A stretch of 59,443 bases of DNA from Desulfohalobiaceae bacterium S24. GTDB lineage: Bacteria; Desulfobacterota; Desulfovibrionia; Desulfovibrionales; Desulfothermaceae. Within the stretch, counting starts at the first letter, position 1. Each line of letters begins with the position of its first letter. The stretch lies in contig JAABTT010000013.1 in NCBI GenBank assembly GCA_011389765.1, positions 1-59,443 of the forward strand. The letters run 5' to 3'. A program made the position numbers and the translations under genes. This document shows positions 8,533 to 17,136 of the stretch, in pieces. The notes beneath the pieces are model-generated. The model worked only from the letters and a program-made list of their open reading frames with translations, was not told where the DNA came from and made no database searches.

Positions 8533-8817
8533 ATGGAATTCCAAGAAAGGACAATCACTATTCGTATTGATGACGCCAAGTGTGAGGCCTGCGCCTCAAA
8601 GGCCTGCATTGAGGCCTGTAAAACCTATAGCCGAGGCATTTTGACCCTCAAAGACGGGAAGCCTACGGTGGAAGGGACTCCTGAAGAACTTGCCCGGAAA
8701 GGGACTGAATGCCTGGCCTGCGAATATGAATGCTGGTTCAGGGGGAATTCAGCGATTAGCATCGAAGTGCCCGTCAAAGGGCTGGATGCGTATCGAAAAA
8801 AACACGGCACAGCGTGA
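8533..8817 (+). CDS. Small ferredoxin-like Cys-rich protein
   Basis: 94 residues with seven cysteines: Cys17, 20, 25 and 29 in a C-x2-C-x4-C-x3-C array, and a second group in ECLACEYECWF near residues 64-71. This suggests an iron-sulfur protein of FixX or ferredoxin type, though the spacing is not the usual C-x2-C-x2-C-x3-C. It sits between the two CoA-ligase subunit genes, all on one strand, and is probably co-transcribed. Its partner is unknown; a redox or structural role with the ligase or an acyl-CoA oxidoreductase is conceivable (inference). Confidence 0.8.
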   Translation: MEFQERTITIRIDDAKCEACASKACIEACKTYSRGILTLKDGKPTVEGTPEELARKGTECLACEYECWFRGNSAISIEVPVKGLDAYRKKHGTA

Positions 8818-8886
8818 ATGAGGCGTTTTTTTAATTCTACGCAGTGAGGACTTTTCCTTCAATTCTTAGAGAAGCAGGGGGTTGAT

Positions 8887-9780
8887 GTGTCTATATTACT
8901 CGATAAAAATACAACAGTCATCATTCAAGGCATGACCGGACGCGAAGGATCCTTGAGGACCGCTTTCATGAAAGATTACGGGACCAAAATCGTGGCCGGG
9001 GTGACCCCCGGACGAGGGGGTGAAGAAGTGCACGGCCTCCCGGTTTACGATACGGTCAAGCAGGTCATCGACGAGAGGGGACCGGTTGATGCCAGCGTGA
9101 CTTTTATTCCCGGTCCGGCCCTGAAAAGCGCGGTGTACGAAGCCATAGACGCCGGGATCAAGTTCGTGGTCTCCCCGGTGGAGCGAATCCCGATTCATGA
9201 CGTCATGGACATGGTCCAATATGCGCTCAAGAATGATGCCAAAATATTGGGACCGGGCAGTCTGGGCATGATCACGCCTGGACAGGCGGCCCTGGGTTGG
9301 CTTGGCGGCAGCGTGGACTGGGCCAATACGCTGTTCGACCCCGGTTCCGTCGGGGTTATCTCCCGAAGCGGGGGGCAGTCCGGGACGGTGCCCTGGGCCT
9401 TGAAAGTGTCCGATCTCGGGATCAGCACGGCTCTGCATATCGGAACCGAGCCGGTCTTAGGCCTGACCATGTCCGATGTCTTGAAGGAGTTTGAGGCGGA
9501 CGAGCAAACCAAAGCAGTGGCCGTATTCGGTGAGATCGGAGGCAACCTCGAAGAAGAAGCGGCCGAGACCGTGGCCAGGGGGGAATTCAGCAAACCCTTG
9601 GTGGTGTTCATCGCCGGGGCCTGGGCTCCGGAGGGCATGCGCTTTTCCCATGCCAGCAGCATAGTCGAAGGCGGCAAAGGCACAGCTCAGGGCAAGATCA
9701 AGGCCTTGACCGAAGCCGGGGCTTATGTGGTTGACAACCCGGAAGAAATCGCACCCAAGATCAAAGAATTGATCCAGTAA
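8887..9780 (+). CDS. CoA-ligase alpha subunit (SucD/MtkB-like)
   Basis: 297 residues of the succinyl-CoA synthetase alpha family: an N-terminal CoA-binding Rossmann domain (IIQGMTGREGS, GVTPGRGGEEVHGLPVYDTV), then a ligase domain with SRSGGQSG and the phospho-histidine loop RFSHASS (His255), followed by GGKGTAQGK. The GTG at 8887 has a GGGGG ribosome site. It pairs with the sucC-like gene upstream; the intact catalytic His indicates an active enzyme. Substrate assignment is shared with the beta subunit. Confidence 0.88.
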   Translation: MSILLDKNTTVIIQGMTGREGSLRTAFMKDYGTKIVAGVTPGRGGEEVHGLPVYDTVKQVIDERGPVDASVTFIPGPALKSAVYEAIDAGIKFVVSPVERIPIHDVMDMVQYALKNDAKILGPGSLGMITPGQAALGWLGGSVDWANTLFDPGSVGVISRSGGQSGTVPWALKVSDLGISTALHIGTEPVLGLTMSDVLKEFEADEQTKAVAVFGEIGGNLEEEAAETVARGEFSKPLVVFIAGAWAPEGMRFSHASSIVEGGKGTAQGKIKALTEAGAYVVDNPEEIAPKIKELIQ

Positions 9781-9884
9781 TCCGTTTATCGCCACCCGGA
9801 CGGGCGGCAAAAACCGGATTTCGATAAGTCCCTTTTCCGAGGTTGAAGAGGGGAGAAGTCGACACCTCAAAAAAGTTGTATCGA

Positions 9885-9943
9885 TTTCAATTTTTAATAT
9901 AAATCATTTAATTATATCAGATTTACCAGAGGCAAATCTGATA
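9885..9943 (-). repeat. Stop-type palindrome with AT-rich tail, copy B
   Basis: TATCAGATTTACC and GGCAAATCTGATA pair at 9915-9943, and the AT-rich tail of the family runs to lower coordinates. The palindrome ends immediately before the AAGGAGG ribosome site of the next gene, so it may shape its translation start. The remaining part of the 9781-9957 gap shows nothing else. Confidence 0.55.
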
Positions 9944-9957
9944 AGGAGGAAAAAGCT

Positions 9958-10845
9958 ATGCCGGTTATGCGATCAGTAATGTATTTGCCCAGTAATAGTG
10001 AGAAAATGATGAGCAAGGCTCCGAGTGTCAAAGCGGATATTTTAACCCTGGACCTTGAGGATTCCGTTCCCCCGGCGGAAAAACCCAAGGGCCGGGAAAA
10101 GATTCAGGAATATTTGAAGACGGAGCGGGCCAATCAGGCCTCGCGGCAGTTGTACGTCCGGATCAACAATTGGGAAACCCTGATGACCAATGACGATCTG
10201 GAAGCCATTGTCCATCCGGGACTTGACGGCGTCTGCCTGGCTAAATGCGGGGATGCCGACAATGTCCGGCGCCTGGATTGGAAATTGGAAGAGCTGGAGC
10301 AAAGACGGGGCATGGAAGTGGGCAGCGTGGCCATCCAGCTGCTCATTGAAACGGCCAAGGGCGTGATCAACGCCTATCCGGCTGCTTGCGAAAGCCCCCG
10401 CGTCAATTCGCTCATCTTCGGAGCGGTGGATTATACCAAGGATATGCGGGTGACCTTGACCTCCGAAGGCCAGGAACAGTTGTATGCCCGGTATTACACG
10501 GCAGTGGCCGCCCGGGCCGCCGGCTGCGTAGCCATTGACTGCCCCTTTGTCGCTTTCCAGGACATGGAAGCCTTTAAAACCAGCACCCTGGAAGGACGGC
10601 AGATGGGCTACGAGGGCCGGATGCTTATCCATCCCAGTCAGATCGAACCGTCCCATGAGCTCTATACCCCGAACCCCGAGGATGTGGAATGGGCCGAAGG
10701 CGTGAAAAAGGTCTTTGAAGAGGAAGGCATCGCCAAGGGCGCGGCCGCCGTGACCTATAAGGGCAAGATGGTGGACACCCCGGTCTATGAGAATGCCTTG
10801 CAGATCTTGAGAACCATGGAGGAAATCCGGGCTTTTGACGCCTAA
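9958..10845 (+). CDS. CitE/malyl-CoA lyase-family C-C lyase
   Basis: 295 residues of the HpcH/HpaI aldolase-citrate lyase beta family. Motifs: RSVMYLPSNSEKM at the N-terminus, LDLEDSVPPAEK, an LLIETAKGV segment with the metal-binding Glu, IFGAVDYTKDM with the second acidic ligand, and MLIHPSQI. Members cleave malyl-CoA to glyoxylate plus acetyl-CoA, or citramalyl-CoA to pyruvate plus acetyl-CoA. Its position after an acid-CoA ligase supports one of these two reactions. A glyoxylate aminotransferase gene is found at 52380, which favours malyl-CoA. AAGGAGG precedes the ATG. Confidence 0.85.
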   Translation: MPVMRSVMYLPSNSEKMMSKAPSVKADILTLDLEDSVPPAEKPKGREKIQEYLKTERANQASRQLYVRINNWETLMTNDDLEAIVHPGLDGVCLAKCGDADNVRRLDWKLEELEQRRGMEVGSVAIQLLIETAKGVINAYPAACESPRVNSLIFGAVDYTKDMRVTLTSEGQEQLYARYYTAVAARAAGCVAIDCPFVAFQDMEAFKTSTLEGRQMGYEGRMLIHPSQIEPSHELYTPNPEDVEWAEGVKKVFEEEGIAKGAAAVTYKGKMVDTPVYENALQILRTMEEIRAFDA

Positions 10846-10874
10846 AATTATCGCACCCAAAGTGCGATAATTTT
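10844..10874 (+). terminator. Hairpin overlapping the stop codon of the CitE-like gene
   Basis: AAAATTATCGCAC / GTGCGATAATTTT is a 13-bp perfect stem with a five-base loop that starts within the TAA stop codon. It is followed by ATTCATTTATT. It probably terminates the operon. Confidence 0.7.
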
Positions 10875-10938
10875 ATTCATTTATTCAGACGGTTGAATCG
10901 ATTGTAAAGAAGCAACTTCGCGAGAAGATAAAGAAAAC

Positions 10939-10980
10939 AGGAAAAGGGCAGGGGATTGAATGACCCCTGGCCCTTTTCCT
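10939..10980. terminator. Second, bidirectional hairpin
   Basis: AGGAAAAGGGC-AGGGG pairs with CCCCT-GGCCCTTTTCCT around a nine-base loop. The flanking A and T runs would allow termination in either direction. It lies 30 bases before the next gene. Confidence 0.55.
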
Positions 10981-11009
10981 GGTGAAGAAAGCGCAGAGCG
11001 GGGGAGGCC

Positions 11010-11921
11010 ATGAAGATAATTCTTGCGGGTCAGGGACCATTCGGTGAAAAGGTTCTGGAGAGACTTCAGCAAAACAGGGAAGAGCTTCAGGCTGTTTTCT
11101 GTCCGCCGGGCCGTTCCGGGGAGCCGATCAAGAACCTGGCTGAAGGTGCCGGACTCCCCCTGTTTCAGCCGAATCATATGAAGGATCCGGAAGTTCTGGA
11201 GACCTTTCGCAGATTGTCGCCTGATCTGGTGATTCTGGCCTTTGTCACGGATATCCTACCTGAAGAACTTTTGGATGTCCCCAGCCAGGGAACCATTTGT
11301 TATCACCCTTCGCTTCTCCCCCGGCATCGCGGGGCCAGCAGCATCAACTGGGCCATAATCCAGGGTGAGGCACGTACCGGCTTGAGCATTCTCTGGGCGG
11401 ACAAAGGGATAGATACCGGCCCGATCCTGCTCCAGAAAGAAGTGGACATCCATCCGGAGGACACCACTGGATCGCTCTATTTCCAGAAGCTGTTTCCCCT
11501 GGGTGTAGACGCCATGCTGGAGGCTGTCGATCTCATCAAAAAAGGTCAGGCTCCCCGGGTTCTCCAGGACGAATCCCAGGCCAGTTACGAACCTCCCTGC
11601 GACGACAGGGCGGCCGGCATTGACTGGTCTCGGCCCGGCCGGGTTGTTTATAATCTGATCCGGGGCTGCGACCCGCAGCCCGGGGCCTATTCCTTTTGCT
11701 GCGGACAGAAGATCCGTTTCTACGCGCCTCGTCTTCTCGCAGAAGGGGCTCAGCGTCCGGCAGGGGAAATTCTGGATGTGCGCGGGGAAGGGGTGCAGGT
11801 TGCCCTGCAAGACGGGGCCCTGCTGCTCGGCAAAATGAGAAGCCCGGAGACCCGGAAAATGGATGCTTCGGAATTAGCCCGGGAGCATCGACTACAGGCA
11901 GGGATGCGTTTTGGCTCCTGA
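11010..11921 (+). CDS. 10-formyltetrahydrofolate hydrolase/formyltransferase-family protein
   Basis: 303 residues. The N-terminal formyltransferase fold has YHPSLLPRHRGASSINWAI, holding the catalytic Asn/His environment, then GIDTGPILLQKE with the catalytic Asp. The C-terminal half is a formyl-methionyl-tRNA-formyltransferase C-like domain. The pattern is closer to the hydrolase domain of 10-formyl-THF dehydrogenase than to Fmt itself. It would act on 10-formyl-THF or transfer a formyl group in the cytoplasm. A GGGGGAGG site precedes the ATG, and the stop overlaps the next start. One-carbon metabolism is likely; the exact reaction is uncertain. Confidence 0.82.
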   Translation: MKIILAGQGPFGEKVLERLQQNREELQAVFCPPGRSGEPIKNLAEGAGLPLFQPNHMKDPEVLETFRRLSPDLVILAFVTDILPEELLDVPSQGTICYHPSLLPRHRGASSINWAIIQGEARTGLSILWADKGIDTGPILLQKEVDIHPEDTTGSLYFQKLFPLGVDAMLEAVDLIKKGQAPRVLQDESQASYEPPCDDRAAGIDWSRPGRVVYNLIRGCDPQPGAYSFCCGQKIRFYAPRLLAEGAQRPAGEILDVRGEGVQVALQDGALLLGKMRSPETRKMDASELAREHRLQAGMRFGS

Positions 11922-12591
11922 ACACATTTTTGATTCCTGGCCAAAGCGCTATGACGAATGGTTTGCAACGCCAATCGGCAGCCTGGTCAAGGAGTACGAA
12001 AGCGAAGTCATGCAGGACTTGCTCCAGCCCGCATCCGGGGAGTGCATTCTGGATGCCGGCTGCGGCACCGGGTTGTTTACCGGCGATCTGCTGGCTGCAG
12101 GGGCTCGGGTCGTAGGCCTGGAAATTTCCCGGCCCATGCTTTGTGCAGCGCTCGTCAAATGGAAAGAAAAGCCTTTTCAGGGGCTGCAGGGAAATATGCT
12201 CAAGCTGCCCTTTGCCGACGACAGTTTTGACAAGGTTGTTTCCATGACCGCCATTGAGTTCATTAACGAGGGCCGGCAGGCCGTCCGGGAGTTGTTCCGG
12301 GTCGCCGCACCCGGAGGCGCGGTGGTGGTCAGTACCTTGAACAGCCGCAGTCCATGGGCTGAGCGGCGGAAAGCCAAAGCCCGGGATGGAGATCGCATTT
12401 TTCAACAGATGATTTTCAGATCCCCCGAAGAGTTGGATGCTCTTGCCCCGGTGTCGGGTGAGCTGCGAAGCGCGATACATTTTCACAAACAGGAGCAGCC
12501 GGAGAGGGCCCGGTCCCTGGAAAGGCAAGGTTCCGATCTCAAGCTGATGACCGGGGCCTTTCTGGCGGCACGCTGGTTTAAAGACAGTTGA
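11911..12591 (+). CDS. Class I SAM-dependent methyltransferase
   Basis: 226 residues with a Methyltransf_11-type fold: FDSWPKRYDEWF near the start, the SAM-binding motif ILDAGCGTGLFTGDLL, then LPFADDSFDKVVSMTAIEF. The TTG start at 11911 overlaps the end of the formyltransferase-like gene by 11 bases, indicating coupling. The acceptor molecule cannot be told. The type is common among quinone or small-metabolite methylases but no specific role is supported. Confidence 0.8.
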   Translation: MAPEHIFDSWPKRYDEWFATPIGSLVKEYESEVMQDLLQPASGECILDAGCGTGLFTGDLLAAGARVVGLEISRPMLCAALVKWKEKPFQGLQGNMLKLPFADDSFDKVVSMTAIEFINEGRQAVRELFRVAAPGGAVVVSTLNSRSPWAERRKAKARDGDRIFQQMIFRSPEELDALAPVSGELRSAIHFHKQEQPERARSLERQGSDLKLMTGAFLAARWFKDS

Positions 12592-12633
12592 GGTTTCGGG
12601 TTTCAGGTTTCAGTTTGCGGATTTTGCCTTTCC

Positions 12634-12809
12634 TCGTATGAAACTTCATTGTTCTTTCTACGTCACCCCGGCGTAGGCCGGGGTCCAGCTCTTACAACTT
12701 CAGTCTGGATTCCGGCTTCCGCCTTCGCTCAGAGCTTCGGCGTGACAAGCCGCCGGAATGACGGAGGGGTGATCCAAAGTTTCTTCACTGATCAAACTGG
12801 CAGTCGTTG
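12634..12809. repeat. Modular intergenic element, copy 2
   Basis: The left end CTCGTATGAAACTTC and right end ACTGATCAAACTGGCAGTCGT match copy 1. The core again contains the CACCCCGGCGTAGGCCGGGG palindrome, but the second arm is expanded by an insertion (TTCCGCCTTCGCTCAGAGC and following bases). Confidence 0.75.
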
Positions 12810-12859
12810 TTTTAAGCTGTTACGATTTAGTACCCTAGCACTGTTACGAAGTCTGAATT
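12810..12859 (+). promoter_or_regulatory. Shared 50-base upstream block with CTGTTACGA direct repeats
   Basis: The 9-mer CTGTTACGA occurs at 12817 and 12841. The whole block recurs at 40223-40271 on the other strand, upstream of a thioredoxin gene and in the same orientation relative to that gene. It could be a promoter or operator pair, or the edge of a mobile repeat. Here it precedes the GntR regulator by about 30 bases. Confidence 0.5.
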
Positions 12860-12886
12860 TAGAATACAGGAAAGAGTTTTGACATT

Positions 12887-13645
12887 ATGCCGCAATCAAT
12901 ATTCAAGCCAGTGAAGCAGGAAAAACTCTCCGTGAAGATCGGCAACCAGATCAAAGAACTGATCCTGGAGGGCAAGATCAAGCCGGGTCAGATCATGCCC
13001 CCGGAACGAAAATTGATGGAGTTGCTCAATGTGAGCCGGCCGTCTTTGCGGGAGGCCCTCAAGTCGCTGGTGGGCATGGGCTTTTTAGAGATCACCCAGA
13101 ACAACCGGACTATTGTCAAACATCTGGCGGCCAGTCGCTTCATTGATCCTTTTGATCACTTGCTCAAGGAGGACGTCAGGACGGTTTTCGAACTGGTGGA
13201 AGTGCGCAAGGCCATTGAATCCTGGAACGCGTATTATGCCGCCAAGCGAGCGACTGATGAGGATATAGAATCGCTCAACAGCAATCTGGAGCTCATACGG
13301 TCCCATCTGGAGGATGATGAAGACATTCTCGGGGATATGGATGCGGAATTCCACATGGCCATTGCCCGGGCCACCCAAAACAAGATCCAGATGCACATGA
13401 TGTTTTCCATCTCAGATGTCCTCCGACAGTATATCTGCACACATTATGAGAAATTGGTGAAGGTAAAAATATTTGAGCAGCACGCCGCCGTGGTCAAGGC
13501 CGTTCAGGACCGGGACCAGGAACAGGCCAGGATGGCCATGCTGGAGCATATCGATTATGTGGACCGAAAGGTCAGGGATTCCTTGATCGAGAAAGTGGAC
13601 AAAGGCGGGCTCAGACAGCATCTGGATATGCCCCTCCCAAATTAA
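12887..13645 (+). CDS. GntR-family regulator, FadR/LldR subfamily
   Basis: 252 residues. The N-terminal winged helix-turn-helix (residues about 10-80) has the GntR signature LSVKIGNQIKELILEGKIKPG and PPERKLMELLNVSRPSLREA. The C-terminal all-helical FCD ligand domain has EVRKAIESW and DAEFHMAIARATQN, which includes metal-binding His positions. FCD regulators sense organic acids such as lactate or pyruvate. It is convergent with the oad genes and downstream of the methyltransferase. The target operon is not evident; the TRAP/LarA, CoA-ligase or oad genes are candidates (inference). Confidence 0.87.
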   Translation: MPQSIFKPVKQEKLSVKIGNQIKELILEGKIKPGQIMPPERKLMELLNVSRPSLREALKSLVGMGFLEITQNNRTIVKHLAASRFIDPFDHLLKEDVRTVFELVEVRKAIESWNAYYAAKRATDEDIESLNSNLELIRSHLEDDEDILGDMDAEFHMAIARATQNKIQMHMMFSISDVLRQYICTHYEKLVKVKIFEQHAAVVKAVQDRDQEQARMAMLEHIDYVDRKVRDSLIEKVDKGGLRQHLDMPLPN

Positions 13646-13692
13646 AAACCCCGGGAGGATGAACTTTTCATCCTCCCGGGGTTTTTAATTTG
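13638..13692. terminator. Strong bidirectional terminator
   Basis: CCAAATTAAAAACCCCGGGA pairs with its complement across a short loop, giving about 24 bp including CCCCGGGAGGATGA / TCATCCTCCCGGGG. It is followed by GGGGTTTTTTT and starts in the GntR stop codon. It separates the convergent gntR and oadB genes. Confidence 0.85.
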
Positions 13693-13709
13693 GGGTTTTT
13701 TTCACTGAT

Positions 13710-13794
13710 CACTGATACCTGTCTCCTGTTTTCCGCCTTCCGCCTTCCGACTTCGGACTTCTGACCTCTGTCTTCCGATGTCCGTCTTCCGGAA
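13710..13794. repeat. Degenerate heptad-type pyrimidine repeat
   Basis: Imperfect tandem words such as CTTCCGC, CTTCCGA and CTTCTGA fill the gap after the terminator up to the oadB stop. The same style is longer at 35990-36276. Confidence 0.6.
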
Positions 13795-14925
13795 TCATCC
13801 CCCAAGTACGGACAAAAAGACACCTGCCGCGACCGCCGAGCCGATCACCCCGGCCACATTGGGACCCATGGCCGGCATGAGGGGATTGACCCGCCCTTTG
13901 GTCTCCTTGGAAACAAAGACCTGGACCACCCGGGCGGCCATGGGCACGGCCGAGACCCCGGCGGCCCCGATGCAGGGATTGATTTTCCTGGCCTGCGGCA
14001 GAAAGAGATTGATGATCTTGGCAAAGAGCAGGCCGCCGGCCGTGCTTAAGGAAAAGGCCACGCCCCCCATGACCAGGATGCTGATGGTCTGCCAATTGAG
14101 AAAATGCTCCGCGTCCATGGTCGCCCCTACGGAAAGCCCCAGAAAGATGGTCACAATGTCAATGAGCGATCCTCCGGCTGTTTTTTTCAGGCGGTCGGTT
14201 ACCCCGCACTCCCGGAGCAGGTTGCCGAACATGAGCATGCCCATAAGCGGAGCGCAGGACGGGATGGCCAGAGAGGCCAATGAGCCGGTGATAATGGGAA
14301 AAAGGATCACCGCCCGTTGGGAAACCGGACGGGCCTGGGGCATGTCGATGGCCCGTTCCTTTTTGGTGGTCATCAAACGCATGATCGGGGGCTGAATAAT
14401 AGGGACCAGAGACATGTAGCTGTAGGCGGCTACGGCAATGGGCCCCAAAAGATGGGGCGCCAGTTTGCTGGCCAGGAAGATGGAAGTGGGGCCGTCTGCC
14501 CCTCCGATAATTCCGATGGCCCCGGATTCCTGGGGACTGAACCCAAAGATATAGGCCGCTCCCAGAGCGGCGGTGAAGATCCCTAGCTGGGCCGCCGCTC
14601 CCAACAAAAAAGTCAAAGGGCGGCCCAGCAAGGGCCGGAAGTCCGTCAATACACCGACCCCCATGAAGATAATCGGCGGCAGGAGTTCCGTCTTGATACC
14701 GACCCTGTAAATATAGTTCATGACCCCGTCGGCGTAGGCCCCCATCTCCCCCAGAGGCAGATTGGCCAGGATCGTGCCGAATCCGATGGGGATGAGCAAC
14801 AGAGGTTCGTATCCTTTGGTAATGGCCAGATAAATAAGCACGCCGGCGATCGCGAACATGCCCGCGTTGCCCCAGGTCAGATTGGCAAAACCCGAGTCGC
14901 TGATCAGGAGGAGGTAGGTATCCAT
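13795..14925 (-). CDS. oadB: Sodium-pumping decarboxylase beta subunit OadB-like
   Basis: 376 residues from the ATG at 14925, which has an AAGAGG ribosome site nine bases upstream; a longer frame to 15111 would overlap oadA. The product is a polytopic membrane protein with the family segments GIIGGADGPTSIF, AYSYMSLVPIIQPP and AAGVSAVPMAARV; the first contains the conserved Asp of the sodium path. It couples decarboxylation of carboxybiotin to sodium export. It follows oadA after 94 bases and forms the oadG-oadA-oadB operon. Confidence 0.9.
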   Translation of the reverse strand: MDTYLLLISDSGFANLTWGNAGMFAIAGVLIYLAITKGYEPLLLIPIGFGTILANLPLGEMGAYADGVMNYIYRVGIKTELLPPIIFMGVGVLTDFRPLLGRPLTFLLGAAAQLGIFTAALGAAYIFGFSPQESGAIGIIGGADGPTSIFLASKLAPHLLGPIAVAAYSYMSLVPIIQPPIMRLMTTKKERAIDMPQARPVSQRAVILFPIITGSLASLAIPSCAPLMGMLMFGNLLRECGVTDRLKKTAGGSLIDIVTIFLGLSVGATMDAEHFLNWQTISILVMGGVAFSLSTAGGLLFAKIINLFLPQARKINPCIGAAGVSAVPMAARVVQVFVSKETKGRVNPLMPAMGPNVAGVIGSAVAAGVFLSVLGG

Positions 14926-15019
14926 AGAGTAAAACCTCTTCTCGCAGTGTCGATTGCAGAGTAAACGGAAAAGATTGCAGAACCCATATCTATTGCCGCG
15001 CGAGAGCGCACAATAGGTC

Positions 15020-16909
15020 TCAGTTTTGTCCTTCCGCAAGCATGACAATGGGGGTGGACGGATCGACATCGTCCCCGATGCCGGCTTTGACGGCAGTAAT
15101 TTTGCCGGCAACCGGGCTCAGAATATCGTGAGTGGCCTTCATGGCCTCCACCTGGGCCACGGCTTGTCCCTCTTCCACGGTATCGCCGGTATCGACCAGG
15201 ATGTCCGTCAGCTGGACGAAGCCGGCAAAGGTGCTGCAGATGGGAATTTCCTGTCCTGATGCCGCCTGGGAGGGGGCGGCTTCCTGGGCCGGTGCAGCCG
15301 GTTGGCCCTGTGTCGGAGCGGCGGGGCCTCCGGCTATAGATTCCACAGTGACTTCAAAGGTCCGGGTCTTGCCGTTTTCCTTGACCCGGCACTTGGTGGT
15401 CACCGGTCCGGCAGGCGCGGTGGCCGCCGGGGCAGCGGGGGCATGTGCTTCAGGGGCCGGGGCCGCCTCTTCCTTTTCCTTGAGCGGGACGTCGACTTTG
15501 CCTTTGCCCAGGAGAAAACGCAGGCCCTCGTTGGTGGCCATTTTTTTGCCGCTGACCATGGCTGAGACCACGATGAAGATGTTCTCCTCGCTCAAAGACA
15601 GATTGTTGTCCTCCAGAGCCTTTTTGGCCTCCGGGATGGGATCGGCAATGGCTTCAAAGGGATTGTCCCCTTCGTAGGGCGGCAGATTGAGCTGGTCCGC
15701 CGCCTTTTTGACCACCTCAGGGTCCGGCGGCAGGGGCGGGCGTCCGAAATAGCCGAGCACGGCCCGTCCGTATCCGGCTTCGATCTTTTCCCAGCGCCCG
15801 TAGAGCACGTTGTTGAAGGCCTGGACCCAGTATTGCTGACTGCCCGGGGTAACGCTGGTCCAGGCCCCGCCGGCCTTGACCACAACCGGAAACTCGGACA
15901 GGACGTCGCTGTACTTATCCATGAGTCCGGATTTGACCATCATGTGGACGTTCGGACCGATAGCCCCGCCGGGCATGGGAAAGCCGACCACCCTGGCGTC
16001 CGCACTGGTGGTGACCGGATTGAATGCGTAGTCCTGCATGAGATCATTGAGCATCTCCTCAATGAGATAGACACGCTCCACATCGAAATCCAGGCTGTAT
16101 CCGGTGTTTTTCAGGGCATGGGCCATGGAACGGACATCCGGCTGGCAGGTGCCGCTGGCCATGGGCCGCACCGAGAGATCGATGCAGTCCACCCCGCCTT
16201 CGATGCCGGCCATATACTGAGCCACGGCCATGCTGGCGGTATCGTGGGTGTGCAGCCAGAGCTCCATATCCGCCGGGATGAGTTTTCTGATGGCTTTGGC
16301 GGTCTCATAGCAGGTCTTGGGATCGGTCGTGCCGCTGGCGTCCTTCATGCAGATGCTGTCCACCTGAATATCCGACTCCATGATCTTTTTGACGATGTTG
16401 GCATAAAATTGGGGCGTATGGACCGTCTCGTCGTGAAAGGGAAGCCCCATCATGGCCACGCAGACCTGATGGTGCATGCCGGCCTTGACAATGGGCCGCC
16501 CGGTCTTGATGAGATTGTCCACGTCGTTCATATAATCGAAGTTCCGGTCGTAGGTCGTGCCGTACTTGGCCATGAGCCTGGCCTGCATGTCCAGAACATC
16601 CAGGGTCTGGGTGGTCAGGGTGACCCCGGATATGGAGCGGGTCAGGATCTGCAGATCAACCCCGGTCCCCACGGTATCGCGCATGGCCTGCATGGTCTCG
16701 AAGGGACTTTCATTGAGATAAAACAAGGGGGCCTGATACCGGGCGCCCCCGCCGAATTCCATGTGGCTGATACCCAGATCCCTGGCGGCACTTTTCATGG
16801 CCGGCAGATAGTCATTGAGCCGCACCTTGCCGCCGAAGGCGCTTTGCAGGCCGTCCCGGAACGGCATGAACTGGACTTTGATCTTTTTGGGATTCGTGGT
16901 GTGAATCAT
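15020..16909 (-). CDS. oadA: Biotin-dependent carboxyltransferase/oxaloacetate decarboxylase alpha subunit
   Basis: 629 residues in three parts. The N-terminal carboxyltransferase TIM barrel (1 to about 320) has PFRDGLQSAFGG, MKDASGTTDP with the carboxylation Lys, and LWLHTHDTASMAV with metal-binding His residues. A PYC-OADA domain follows, then an Ala/Pro-rich linker (about residues 490-560). The C-terminal biotinyl domain carries VEAMKATHD, whose Lys is biotinylated. Together with OadB and OadG it should decarboxylate oxaloacetate, or a related acid, with sodium extrusion. Its start overlaps the oadG stop. The motifs differ from the commonest OadA type, so a different substrate cannot be excluded. 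Confidence 0.88.
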   Translation of the reverse strand: MIHTTNPKKIKVQFMPFRDGLQSAFGGKVRLNDYLPAMKSAARDLGISHMEFGGGARYQAPLFYLNESPFETMQAMRDTVGTGVDLQILTRSISGVTLTTQTLDVLDMQARLMAKYGTTYDRNFDYMNDVDNLIKTGRPIVKAGMHHQVCVAMMGLPFHDETVHTPQFYANIVKKIMESDIQVDSICMKDASGTTDPKTCYETAKAIRKLIPADMELWLHTHDTASMAVAQYMAGIEGGVDCIDLSVRPMASGTCQPDVRSMAHALKNTGYSLDFDVERVYLIEEMLNDLMQDYAFNPVTTSADARVVGFPMPGGAIGPNVHMMVKSGLMDKYSDVLSEFPVVVKAGGAWTSVTPGSQQYWVQAFNNVLYGRWEKIEAGYGRAVLGYFGRPPLPPDPEVVKKAADQLNLPPYEGDNPFEAIADPIPEAKKALEDNNLSLSEENIFIVVSAMVSGKKMATNEGLRFLLGKGKVDVPLKEKEEAAPAPEAHAPAAPAATAPAGPVTTKCRVKENGKTRTFEVTVESIAGGPAAPTQGQPAAPAQEAAPSQAASGQEIPICSTFAGFVQLTDILVDTGDTVEEGQAVAQVEAMKATHDILSPVAGKITAVKAGIGDDVDPSTPIVMLAEGQN

Positions 16910-17136
16910 CCTTTTCTCTCCTTCCTGTTGATTTCCTGTATCTTGCTTATCCTGGTCCCGGGGTGGGTCACGGAATAGGCTGAGTGAATGGCCGCGATCA
17001 CGGCGCTGTCCGTTTCATCTTCCTGGTAGGGAAAAACAGCGATCAGGACGCGCATGACCACTGCAATGACGATCAGCACGCTGAAAACCGCCAAAAAAGA
17101 TGAAAAACAAATCATGACCAGGTTGAATTCTTGCAT
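16906..17136 (-). CDS. oadG: Sodium-pumping decarboxylase gamma subunit OadG-like
   Basis: 76 residues with a single N-terminal membrane helix (about residues 5-35) followed by a short polar tail, typical of OadG, which anchors the alpha subunit to the membrane pump. A GGAGAAGG site lies just before the ATG. The stop codon overlaps the oadA start, so translation is coupled. Confidence 0.8.
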   Translation of the reverse strand: MQEFNLVMICFSSFLAVFSVLIVIAVVMRVLIAVFPYQEDETDSAVIAAIHSAYSVTHPGTRISKIQEINRKERKG

